Both the position numbers and the translations under genes were made by a program. The notes beneath the pieces are model-generated. The model had not been told where the DNA came from, did not search any database, and was given only the letters and a program-made list of their open reading frames with translations. This document shows positions 5,670 through 12,056 of a stretch of DNA of 12,056 nucleotides, piece after piece. Each line of letters begins with the position of its first letter. Position 1 is the stretch's first letter. This DNA is from an uncultured Ruminococcus sp. (GTDB lineage: Bacteria; Bacillota; Clostridia; Oscillospirales; Ruminococcaceae): assembly GCA_946186215.1 (NCBI GenBank), contig CAMHMM010000029.1, positions 1 to 12,056 of the forward strand, given 5' to 3'.

Positions 5670-7355
5670 TCAGCAGTCAAGCTCGAGTATAGGTGCGGCT
5701 ACAGATGCACCTGCGGGCACCATAGGGAGAACATTTATATCCTTGTCGATGATGCAGTTGATAAGGACAGGTCTGCCGCAGTTCAGGGCGTGTTCAAGCT
5801 TTGAGCGCACCTCGCTCTTTTTTGTGATCGTCACGGGCTCAACGCCGAATGCCTTTGCAAGGAGCTCAAAATCCGTGGGGCGCTCGAGCGTGGTTTGTGA
5901 GTAATGCTCGTTGTAGAAAAGCCGCTGCCACTGGCGCACCATGCCCAGTACGGAATTATTGAATACAAGCTCGATCACGGGCATATCATATTTGGCAAGG
6001 GTGGAAAGCTCGCCCATATTCATATAAAAACTGCCGTCGCCTGCGATATTCACTACTGTTCTGCCGGGGTTGCCGACCTTTGCGCCGATAGCCGCACCGA
6101 AGCCGTAGCCCATGGTGCCAAGTCCGCCTGATGTGGCAAAGCTGCGGGGCGACTTGAAGGGGTAGTACTGTGCAGCCCACATCTGGTGCTGTCCGACCTC
6201 GGTTGTGATTATAGCATTGCGGTCTGTGAGCTCTGCGAGTGTTTCGATAACATACTGGGGAAGAACGGCCTCGCTGTCATCAGAGACCTGAATAAGGGGA
6301 TACTGGGCTTTCCAGTCTTCACACTGCTTTATCCAGTCCTCATGGTCAGCCTGTGTGAGCTTTGAGATCATCGACTCAAGCGCTGAAGTTACATCGCTGT
6401 TTATATGGATATCCGCCTTGACATTCTTGTCGAATTCATTTGTGTCGATATCTATGTGGATGAGCTTTGCATTTTTGATATTATCCGCAAAGCTTACGGT
6501 GTTGCAGGTTACGCGGTCGGAAAATCTTGTGCCGACTGCGATTATCAGGTCAGCGCCCGTCAGCGCAAGGGAAGCGGCCTTTGTGCCGTGCATACCCAGC
6601 ATACCGAGGAATTTTCTGTCCGCATTGTCGATGGAGTTCATGCCCATGAGCGTGGTGCATACGGGAGAGCTCACAAGGCCTGCAAATTTTGCCAGCAGTT
6701 CTTCCGCTGATGAGAGGACAACGCCGCCGCCCGCAAAGATAAGGGGCTTTTTCGCCTTTGAGATAAGATCTGCCGCTGCAGCTATCTTAGCTTCATCGGT
6801 CTCGGCCTTTCTGCTTATGGAGCGAACGGGCTTGTGCTCATATTCGCACTTTGCCGCAGTCACATCCTTGGGGATATCTATAAGTACAGGTCCCTTTCTG
6901 CCCTCATTGGCGATATAATAGGCATCCCTTATCACAGCGGCAAGGTCATTTACATCCTTTACAAGGAAGTTTGCCTTTGTTACTGTCTTTGTGACATCGG
7001 TGATGTTGACCTCCTGAAAGGAATCGAGCCCGAGCAGGGAATTAGCCACATTGCAGGTGATGGCGATAACGGGGATGCTGTCCATCTCGGCGGTGGCAAG
7101 AGCCGTAACGAGGTTTGCCGCACCGGGGCCCGAGGTGGCAAAAACAACGCCTGTTTTGCCGGTAGTCCTTGCGTAGCCGTCTGCTGCATGGCAGGCGTGC
7201 TGCTCGTGGGATGTGATTATATGGGTTATCCTGTCGCTGTAATCATACAAAGCGTCGTAAATATTCAGAGCCGCACCGCCCGGGTAGCCGAAAACTACAT
7301 CCGTACCGTGCTCGATAAGAGTCTCGAGGATTATCTGCGAACCGTTTAATAACAT
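5670..7355 (-). CDS. ilvB: Acetolactate synthase (AHAS) large subunit
   Basis: This ThDP enzyme condenses two pyruvates to 2-acetolactate, or pyruvate with 2-oxobutyrate, at the first common step of branched-chain amino acid synthesis. ATG 7355 is preferred (561 residues) because AGGAG (7368-7364) is 8 nt upstream; the ATG at 7361 would leave only 2 nt. The three domains are in the normal order. The catalytic ThDP Glu lies in SHEQHACHAADGYA (E51). The FAD-region motif is GTRFSDRVT (about 275-283). The Mg-ThDP motif runs from GDGS (439-442) to NN (466-467), followed by GMVRQWQRLFY. The RFSDR and GMVRQWQ features point to a biosynthetic AHAS rather than the FAD-free catabolic enzyme. No ilvN/ilvH small-subunit gene is adjacent; the next gene is ruvX. 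Confidence 0.96.
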   Translation of the reverse strand: MLLNGSQIILETLIEHGTDVVFGYPGGAALNIYDALYDYSDRITHIITSHEQHACHAADGYARTTGKTGVVFATSGPGAANLVTALATAEMDSIPVIAITCNVANSLLGLDSFQEVNITDVTKTVTKANFLVKDVNDLAAVIRDAYYIANEGRKGPVLIDIPKDVTAAKCEYEHKPVRSISRKAETDEAKIAAAADLISKAKKPLIFAGGGVVLSSAEELLAKFAGLVSSPVCTTLMGMNSIDNADRKFLGMLGMHGTKAASLALTGADLIIAVGTRFSDRVTCNTVSFADNIKNAKLIHIDIDTNEFDKNVKADIHINSDVTSALESMISKLTQADHEDWIKQCEDWKAQYPLIQVSDDSEAVLPQYVIETLAELTDRNAIITTEVGQHQMWAAQYYPFKSPRSFATSGGLGTMGYGFGAAIGAKVGNPGRTVVNIAGDGSFYMNMGELSTLAKYDMPVIELVFNNSVLGMVRQWQRLFYNEHYSQTTLERPTDFELLAKAFGVEPVTITKKSEVRSKLEHALNCGRPVLINCIIDKDINVLPMVPAGASVAAPILELDC

Positions 7356-7395
7356 ATCCATGTCTCCTGACTATTCAATTATGTAGAACAATACA

Positions 7396-7424
7396 ATTTT
7401 AGCACATTACATCGCTTTTGTCAA
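7396..7424 (-). promoter_or_regulatory. Strong sigma-A promoter of ilvB
   Basis: On the minus strand there is a perfect -35 TTGACA (7424-7419), a 17-nt spacer and a -10 TAAAAT (7401-7396) with an extended TGc. The start would be near 7389, leaving a leader of about 34 nt. That leaves no room for a T-box or leader-peptide attenuator, unlike many Firmicutes ilv operons. Confidence 0.8.
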
Positions 7425-7514
7425 TGCAGCGGCAAAGATAAATTCCCTTTACACAGGTGTTTTGTGACCAGCATAATATACAAATATAGTCTGTTATTCT
7501 TGTAAGTATTTATA

Positions 7515-7544
7515 TTGAAAAAACAATTGCAAATATGTTAAACT
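7515..7544 (+). promoter_or_regulatory. Candidate promoter of the aldo/keto reductase
   Basis: The -35 TTGAAA (7515-7520) and -10 TAAACT (7539-7544) are 18 nt apart, with an extended TGt before the -10. The leader to ATG 7622 would be about 70 nt. The match is moderate. The rest of the 7370-7621 divergent gap is AT-rich and holds no gene that I can support. Confidence 0.5.
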
Positions 7545-7621
7545 TACAGTAACATGAAAGCGGATTTACCGCCCCGGCACGGAACGATCACAGGCAGCTT
7601 TAAGCAGACAGGAGTGGGATT

Positions 7622-8728
7622 ATGGACAGAATAAAGAAAAAGCTCGGATTCGGGTGTATGAGACTGCCCATGAAGGACGGCAGTATCGATGAAAAGCAGA
7701 CAGCGATGATGTTTGACAGGTTCATTGAGGAGGGCTTCAATTATTTTGATACCGCTCACGGGTATCACAGCGGGCTCAGCGAGGTAATGGTGCGCAAATA
7801 CCTCACATCCCGCCATCCGAGAGAGGATTATCTTCTTACGGATAAGCTCACCGAGCCTTATTTTGAGAGCGAAAAGGATATTCGTCCGTTTTTTGAGGAG
7901 CAGCTCAGGATATGCGGTGTCGATTATTTCGATTTTTACCTTATGCACGCACAGGGAGCGGGAAATTACGGGAAATTCAAGCGCTGCCGTGCCTATGAGG
8001 TCGCACAGGAGCTCAAAGCAGAGGGGAAGATACGCCATGTCGGGCTGTCCTTCCATGACAGGGCAGAGGTCCTCGATGAGATACTTACAGATCATCCCGA
8101 AGTCGAAGTGGTGCAGATACAGTTCAACTACCTTGATTTTGACGATCCTGCAGTGCAGTCCGAAAGGGTATATAATGTGTGCAGAAAGCACGGCAAAAAG
8201 GTGCTTATAATGGAGCCTGTCAAGGGCGGCAGTCTTGCATCCGTTCCGCCTGATGCCGAAAGGATATTCGGTTCACTGGGGAACGCTTCTCCTGCAAGCT
8301 ATGCGCTGAGATTTGCGGCAGGCTTTGAGGATGTTATTTGTGTCCTTTCGGGTATGAGCAATATGGAGCAGTGCCTTGATAATATCGCCACGATGAAGTA
8401 TTTCAGGCCTCTTGATGAAAATGAGACCGCCGCAGTCAATGCAGTGCGCGATGTGATACGCTCTAAAAACCTTATCAGCTGCACATCATGCCGCTACTGC
8501 ACCGACGGCTGCCCGAAGCATATCTCCATTCCCGACCTCTTCTCATGTATGAATATCAAGCAGCTTTACCACAACTGGAACGCAGATTTCTATTACAATG
8601 ATGTCTATACCTTAAACGGCGGCAGAGCCTCCGACTGCATCAAGTGCAGAAAATGTGAAAAGGTCTGTCCACAGCATCTGCCGATTGCGAGCCTGCTTGA
8701 AAAGGTGGCAGCGGAGTTTGATAAATAG
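7622..8728 (+). CDS. Aldo/keto reductase with C-terminal 2x[4Fe-4S] domain
   Basis: The protein is 368 residues. The N-terminal (beta/alpha)8 barrel has the aldo/keto reductase tetrad: D43 in YFDTAHGY, Y48, K75 in LLTDKL, and H109 in LMHAQG. A C-terminal ferredoxin-like domain carries two CxxCxxCxxxCP clusters: C287, C290, C293, C297 and C339, C342, C345, C349. This architecture is common in anaerobic Clostridia and Bacteroidetes and is usually annotated as an oxidoreductase related to aryl-alcohol dehydrogenase. The physiological substrate is unknown; the clusters suggest electron exchange with ferredoxin or a similar carrier rather than NADPH alone. ATG 7622 has AGGAG (7610-7614) 7 nt upstream. 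It appears to be a single-gene unit with its own promoter and a hairpin after it. Confidence 0.93.
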   Translation: MDRIKKKLGFGCMRLPMKDGSIDEKQTAMMFDRFIEEGFNYFDTAHGYHSGLSEVMVRKYLTSRHPREDYLLTDKLTEPYFESEKDIRPFFEEQLRICGVDYFDFYLMHAQGAGNYGKFKRCRAYEVAQELKAEGKIRHVGLSFHDRAEVLDEILTDHPEVEVVQIQFNYLDFDDPAVQSERVYNVCRKHGKKVLIMEPVKGGSLASVPPDAERIFGSLGNASPASYALRFAAGFEDVICVLSGMSNMEQCLDNIATMKYFRPLDENETAAVNAVRDVIRSKNLISCTSCRYCTDGCPKHISIPDLFSCMNIKQLYHNWNADFYYNDVYTLNGGRASDCIKCRKCEKVCPQHLPIASLLEKVAAEFDK

Positions 8729-8782
8729 CTTTGATATGGCTTCCTGCTCTTCCATTGCTTTCAGAATCGTATCAAAAAATAT

Positions 8783-8840
8783 CAGAATGGTTACAGCGAC
8801 TGGCCGTACTCTTTGCTGCCGTAACCGTTCTGTAATTTTA
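8783..8840 (+). terminator. Long hairpin after the aldo/keto reductase
   Basis: A 12-bp stem (8783-8794 with 8821-8832, including one T-G wobble) encloses a 26-nt loop and is followed by the T-rich TAATTTTATTC. It is a plausible but imperfect intrinsic terminator about 55 nt after the stop codon; the large loop lowers confidence. Between the stop and the hairpin I see only short repeats of TCAGAAT and TATCAAA. Confidence 0.5.
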
Positions 8841-8850
8841 TTCGCATATT

Positions 8851-8879
8851 TTGACCGATTTTAGTAAAATTGCTATCAA
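8851..8879 (+). promoter_or_regulatory. Candidate distal promoter of murA
   Basis: The -35 TTGACC (8851-8856) and -10 TATCAA (8874-8879) have a 17-nt spacer and an extended TGc. It would give a leader of about 140 nt before murA. It is weaker at the -10 than the proximal candidate at 8950-8958. Confidence 0.4.
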
Positions 8880-8929
8880 AAATAGATTAATTGCAGGAAA
8901 ATCCGTGAAATATTACACTTTATATGCTC

Positions 8930-8958
8930 TTTTAATTTTCATACGGATGTGTTATAAT
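8930..8958 (+). promoter_or_regulatory. Proximal extended -10 promoter of murA
   Basis: TGTTATAAT at 8950-8958 is a perfect extended -10 element. The -35 position (8930-8935, TTTTAA) is poor, as is common for extended -10 promoters. The start near 8965 leaves a leader of about 60 nt with a small GCAGG/CCTGC hairpin and no riboswitch that I recognise. With the distal candidate this accounts for the 298-bp gap, which contains no gene. Confidence 0.6.
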
Positions 8959-9026
8959 GATATGTGCTTGAATAGCCGGGCAGGGTTGCCTTGTGCGCCT
9001 GCTCTTGCTAAAAGGGAGAGTTTGTA

Positions 9027-10316
9027 TTGGATAAGTTTATTATAAAGGGAGGCAAGCCCCTTGAGGGTGAGGTCACCATCAGCGGTGCAAAGAATGCCGT
9101 TGTGGCTATCATTCCCGCGGTGATACTTGCCGACGGTCCGTGTGTTCTGGAGAATATACCGGAGATAAGCGATGTTTCTATTTCCTTGAGGATACTCTAT
9201 GAAATGGGCGCAGATGTGCAGAATCTGGGCGGCGGCACATACAGGATCGATGCCACAGGGATAAAGGAGCCCGTAGTTCCCTACGAGCTTGCAAGGCATA
9301 TGAGAGCCTCCTACTATTTTCTGGGAACGCTCCTCGGTAAATTCCACAAGGCGCGTGTTGCGATGCCCGGCGGATGCTACCTTGGTGACCGTCCCATAGA
9401 TCAGCACCTGAAAGCTTTTTCTGCTTTGGGCGCTACCTGCAGTCTTGACAACGGAATGGTAGACATCAATGCGGGTATGCTCATCGGCAATCAGATATAT
9501 TTTGACAAGATAACGGTTGGCGGCACTATCAATACGATGCTCGCTGCCTGCAAGGCAACAGGCCTTACGGTGATAGAAAATGCCGCAAAAGAGCCCCATA
9601 TAGTCGATCTTGCGAACTTCCTCAACTCCATGGGTGCAGATATCATGGGCGCAGGTACGGATGTTATCAAGGTAAGGGGCGTGCGCTCGCTCAAGGGTAC
9701 GCAGTATGCGGTCATCCCCGACCAGATCGAGGCGGGCACATATATGGTGGCAGCGGCTGCCACAAGGGGAAATGTGCTTATAAAGAATGTTATCCCCAAG
9801 CATCTTGAATCCATTACACAAAAGCTTGCAAAGATAGGCGTTAATGTCGAGGAGTTCGACGAGAGCGTGCGTATCTCCGTTGACGGGCCGCTGGTAAAGA
9901 CAAGTGTAAAGACCATGCCTCACCCGGGCTTCCCTACGGATATGCAGCCGCAGATCTCCGCACTGCTTTGCCTCGCCGAAGGTACGAGCATCGTCACCGA
10001 GGATATTTTCAGCAACCGCTTCAGATATGTGGACGAGCTGAGAAGGATGGGCGCTGATATTTCCGTTGAAGGAAAGGTCGCAGTCATCGAAGGTGTGGAT
10101 CATTTAAAGGGTGCTCCCGTAACGGCTCCCGACCTGAGAGCAGGTGCGGCGCTCGTTATCGCAGGTCTTGCCGCAAGCGGCGTTACCGAGATAGATGACA
10201 TTTATCATATAGAAAGAGGCTACGAGAATATCGAAAAGAAGCTTCGTGCTCTCGGAGCAGACATCGTAAAGAAATCCGTACCCGGATCAAGTGTCCGCAA
10301 GGTAGAAGTAGGATAA
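9027..10316 (+). CDS. murA: UDP-N-acetylglucosamine 1-carboxyvinyltransferase (MurA)
   Basis: MurA transfers enolpyruvate from phosphoenolpyruvate to UDP-GlcNAc, the first committed step of peptidoglycan synthesis in the cytoplasm. The 429-residue length and the motifs fit: K22-N23 in SGAKNAVVAI, the active-site loop PGGCYLGDRPIDQH with the catalytic Cys (C117), IEAGTYMVAAAATRGNV, and GFPTDMQPQ containing the conserved Asp. A Cys rather than Asp at 117 predicts the normal fosfomycin-susceptible form of the enzyme. The start is a TTG at 9027, chosen because AAAGGGAGAG (9011-9020) is well placed and the protein N-terminus MDKFIIKGG is canonical; no ATG fits. Firmicutes often carry two murA copies, and which one this is cannot be decided here. 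A cell-shape/division glycosyltransferase gene follows. Confidence 0.97.
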   Translation: MDKFIIKGGKPLEGEVTISGAKNAVVAIIPAVILADGPCVLENIPEISDVSISLRILYEMGADVQNLGGGTYRIDATGIKEPVVPYELARHMRASYYFLGTLLGKFHKARVAMPGGCYLGDRPIDQHLKAFSALGATCSLDNGMVDINAGMLIGNQIYFDKITVGGTINTMLAACKATGLTVIENAAKEPHIVDLANFLNSMGADIMGAGTDVIKVRGVRSLKGTQYAVIPDQIEAGTYMVAAAATRGNVLIKNVIPKHLESITQKLAKIGVNVEEFDESVRISVDGPLVKTSVKTMPHPGFPTDMQPQISALLCLAEGTSIVTEDIFSNRFRYVDELRRMGADISVEGKVAVIEGVDHLKGAPVTAPDLRAGAALVIAGLAASGVTEIDDIYHIERGYENIEKKLRALGADIVKKSVPGSSVRKVEVG

Positions 10317-10322
10317 GATCAA

Positions 10323-10352
10323 CAAGCCCTGTCCCTAAAACGACAGGGCTTG
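10323..10352 (+). terminator. Perfect hairpin after murA, weak U-tract
   Basis: CAAGCCCTGTC (10323-10333) pairs exactly with GACAGGGCTTG (10342-10352) across an 8-nt loop, starting 7 nt after the murA stop. The following AAATTAAAT is not a U-tract, so termination may be partial. Some readthrough into the FtsW/RodA-like gene is possible. Confidence 0.55.
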
Positions 10353-10405
10353 AAATTAAATAGGGGCATTTCGATATCAGACAGACAAGGGTGTGATCAG
10401 TAGCT

Positions 10406-11542
10406 GTGGATCTTTTGGGTGGCATAAGAAATTATTTTAAAAAGATAGATAAGATATTGTTTATCGCGGCTGCTGCGCTGTCTGTGTTCAGTGTGGTGCT
10501 GCTGCGCTCGATCGTGATAAACGGCGTTTCCACCGTGGCTGTGACATCATCGCTATATAAAACACAGGCACTGGTGACTGTGGCATCGTGGGTGATAGCG
10601 TTCATCCTGTGTGCGATCGACTACAAATATATACTGCGGCTGGCGGTGGTTTATGCGCCTGTGGCCATCGGGCTTTCCCTGCTCGTATTCACGAGCCTCG
10701 GTATCGAGATAGCCGACGACAGGGCGTGGGTGGATCTGGGGTTTATTACGATACAGCCCTCGGAGCTGCTGAAGATAACCTTCATAACCACCTTTGCGCT
10801 GCATCTGAGCGCGGTGGGAGAGAAGATAAACAATATCCTCCATGTACTGCTTCTGGCTATCCATGCGGCGATCCCTACGGGGATAGTACTGCTGCAGGGC
10901 GACGACGGAACAGCCTGCGTATTCATTGCGATATTTGTGATAATGATGTTCTCCGCCGGCATCTCATGGGGTTATATACTGCCTTGCGTGGCGATACTCC
11001 CTGTTGGGATATGGTTCGTGTGGAACTATGTGATGAAGGATTTCCAGAAGACACGCTTTCTCGTTCTGGCCGACGAGAATCTTGATCCGCTTGGCATAGG
11101 CTATCACCAGAGAGTGAGCAAGCTCGCTCTGGGCTCTGGACAGCTCTGGGGAAAGGGGCTCCATGCCGAGGAATATGTAAAGGTGCCCGAGGTGGCAAAC
11201 GACTTTATCTTTACCTATGTGGGGCAGTGCTTCGGCTTTGTGGGCTGTGCTGCGGTAATGGCAGTGCTGCTGTTTCTGTGCATAAAGGTGCTTATCAATT
11301 CAAGGTCTGCCCGCGATCCGCTGGGGAGATACATATGTGTCGGTGTGTTTGCCATGATATTTGTACACTGCCTGTTAAATCTCGGCATGGTGTTCGGCAG
11401 ATTCCCTGTTATAGGCGTGCCTCTGCCGTTTATGTCACAGGGCGGAACATCGGTGCTTTCCCTGTATCTGGGAATAGGGCTTGTGATGAGTACATTCTCC
11501 CATTCGGAAAAGCGGCACAAGGTATTTTATGATGATGATTGA
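10406..11542 (+). CDS. FtsW/RodA/SpoVE family peptidoglycan glycosyltransferase
   Basis: This 378-residue polytopic membrane protein belongs to the SEDS family, whose members polymerise lipid II into glycan strands together with a class B penicillin-binding protein. Family landmarks in order are RAWVDLGFITIQPSELLKI (about 106-124), LLQGDDGTA (162-170), GYHQRVSKLALGSGQLWGKGL-type segment (232-252), NDFIF with the key Asp D266, and the C-terminal NLGMVFGRFPVIGVPLPF plus MSQGGTS. Ten or so membrane helices are visible. The segment after NDFIF reads VGQCFGFVG where the family usually has an acidic E-E pair before LG/FG. The start is uncertain: GTG 10406 has AAGGG at 10387-10391, 14 nt away, and a TTG at 10415 is possible. 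RodA, FtsW and SpoVE cannot be separated here; the short length favours a RodA-like role. Confidence 0.88.
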   Translation: MDLLGGIRNYFKKIDKILFIAAAALSVFSVVLLRSIVINGVSTVAVTSSLYKTQALVTVASWVIAFILCAIDYKYILRLAVVYAPVAIGLSLLVFTSLGIEIADDRAWVDLGFITIQPSELLKITFITTFALHLSAVGEKINNILHVLLLAIHAAIPTGIVLLQGDDGTACVFIAIFVIMMFSAGISWGYILPCVAILPVGIWFVWNYVMKDFQKTRFLVLADENLDPLGIGYHQRVSKLALGSGQLWGKGLHAEEYVKVPEVANDFIFTYVGQCFGFVGCAAVMAVLLFLCIKVLINSRSARDPLGRYICVGVFAMIFVHCLLNLGMVFGRFPVIGVPLPFMSQGGTSVLSLYLGIGLVMSTFSHSEKRHKVFYDDD

Positions 11543-11553
11543 GCGGTGATTAT

Positions 11554-12056
11554 ATGAATGAATATACAAGAGAGTTGGCGGACGAGCTCAGAGAAAGACT
11601 TGCCAATGCGGGTTCAGTGCTTATCGGCGCGGGTGCAGGGCTCTCTGCAGCCGCAGGATTTGATTATTCGGGCGAGCGTTTTGAGCGGGAATTCGGCGAT
11701 TTTATCGAAAAATACGGCTTTACCGATATGTATACGGGCGGTTTTTACAGCTTTCCCGACAGCGAGGAAAAGTGGGCTTACTGGTCGCGCTATGTGATGA
11801 TAAACCGCTACCGCGACAGGGAAAACGGCGTATACCAGAAGCTTCTGGAGCTTATAAAGGACAAGGATCATTTTATCATAACCACCAATGTGGATCATCA
11901 GTTCCAGCTTGCGGGCTTTGACAAGAAGCGCCTGTTCTACACGCAGGGGGATTACGGCCTGTTCCAGTGCAGCCGGCCGTGCCACGACAGCACCTATGAC
12001 AACGAAGAAACTGTCCGGGAGATGCTTCTTTCGCAGGGCTTTACGATCGCGGAGGA
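11554..12056 (+). CDS. Sir2-family protein, SirTM-like, 3' truncated by window
   Basis: The frame starts at ATG 11554, 11 nt after the previous stop, with GGTGA (11545-11549) as a weak ribosome site, and stays open to the window end (167 full codons). It shows the NAD-binding sirtuin motif GAGAGLSAAAGF (25-36), the signature TTNVDHQFQLAGF (110-122) with N112 and D114, and a zinc-like pair C139/C143 in QCSRPCH. Where classical deacylases have the catalytic HG, it reads Q131-G132 in YTQGDYGLFQCS. That substitution, with the SGERF and EKYGFTDMY segments, resembles the SirTM class, known in Staphylococcus and Streptococcus as protein ADP-ribosyltransferases linked to macrodomain and lipoyl-carrier genes. 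I therefore infer NAD-dependent ADP-ribosylation rather than deacetylation. The end of the gene and its neighbours are not visible. Confidence 0.85.
   Translation, partial: MNEYTRELADELRERLANAGSVLIGAGAGLSAAAGFDYSGERFEREFGDFIEKYGFTDMYTGGFYSFPDSEEKWAYWSRYVMINRYRDRENGVYQKLLELIKDKDHFIITTNVDHQFQLAGFDKKRLFYTQGDYGLFQCSRPCHDSTYDNEETVREMLLSQGFTIAE

Noticed and set aside
6355..6918. Open frame of 187 codons on the plus strand within ilvB
   Set aside because: It mirrors ilvB codon use on the other strand and shows no family features.
7554..7634. 26-codon frame in the aldo/keto reductase leader, overlapping its start, as a possible leader peptide
   Set aside because: It has no ribosome site, no regulatory run of codons, and ends just inside the real gene by chance.
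7544..8191. Open frame of 215 codons opposite the aldo/keto reductase
   Set aside because: It is antisense to a gene with full catalytic and Fe-S motifs, has no ribosome site that I can see, and has no recognisable domain.
8952..10103. Long open frame (383 codons) on the minus strand opposite murA
   Set aside because: It lies fully antisense to murA, which has clear catalytic motifs. The translation is His/Cys/Arg-rich with no recognisable domain, typical of an antisense shadow.
10350..10378. TTGAAA downstream of murA as a promoter for the FtsW/RodA-like gene
   Set aside because: The -35 overlaps the hairpin, and the only -10-like sequence (TATCAG) is 19 nt away with 4 of 6 matches. It is too weak to call; readthrough from murA is as likely.
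1..12056. Mobile element, CRISPR array, tRNA/rRNA gene, or toxin-antitoxin pair
   Set aside because: I looked for repeats, cloverleaf patterns, transposase or integrase motifs and small paired genes, and found none that hold up.

Overview
The window looks like ordinary chromosomal DNA of a low-to-mid GC Gram-positive anaerobe. The best guess is a Clostridia/Oscillospiraceae lineage near Ruminococcus. This rests on the DUF975 membrane protein, clostridial-style AGGAG ribosome sites, sigma-A promoters of the TTGACA-N17-TATAAT type, an aldo/keto reductase with a 2x[4Fe-4S] tail, and a SirTM-like sirtuin. The taxon is inferred from family resemblance, not from a marker gene. I see no rRNA, tRNA, CRISPR array, transposase, integrase or phage gene.

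Layout, left to right. 1-351 is a regulatory stretch with a leftward promoter (perhaps for a gene cut by the left edge), an 11-bp inverted repeat and a good rightward promoter. 352-2900 is a tight three-gene rightward cluster: a DUF975 membrane protein with a long disordered tail, an unrecognised three-helix membrane protein, and a PAP2-family phosphatase. It ends at a strong bidirectional terminator (2918-2953) shared with a leftward MATE exporter (2954-4318). An AraC-type regulator (4446-5213) is divergent from the MATE gene and probably controls it. The regulator converges on a leftward pair, ilvB (acetolactate synthase large subunit) then ruvX (YqgF nuclease), and the converging units share a hairpin at 5197-5230. 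ilvB has a near-consensus promoter at 7396-7424. Divergent from it is an aldo/keto reductase with two [4Fe-4S] clusters (7622-8728). After a 298-bp gap come murA (TTG start, 9027-10316), an FtsW/RodA/SpoVE-family protein (10406-11542) and the first 167 codons of a sirtuin (from 11554) that runs off the right edge.

How the genes fit together: murA and the FtsW/RodA-like protein both serve peptidoglycan synthesis, the first at the UDP-GlcNAc commitment step and the second at glycan polymerisation. The PAP2 protein could recycle a lipid pyrophosphate, but that is only a possibility. MATE and AraC form a classic divergent efflux/regulator pair. ilvB and ruvX look like a co-transcription of convenience.

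No clear new defence or mobile system is visible. The points most worth a second look are the sirtuin with Gln at the catalytic-His position, two perfect hairpins inside the unrecognised membrane gene (one shaped like a terminator on the opposite strand), the DUF975 protein's acidic insert and disordered tail, the ilvB gene with no adjacent regulatory subunit, and the AraC gene whose promoter would give an almost leaderless message.
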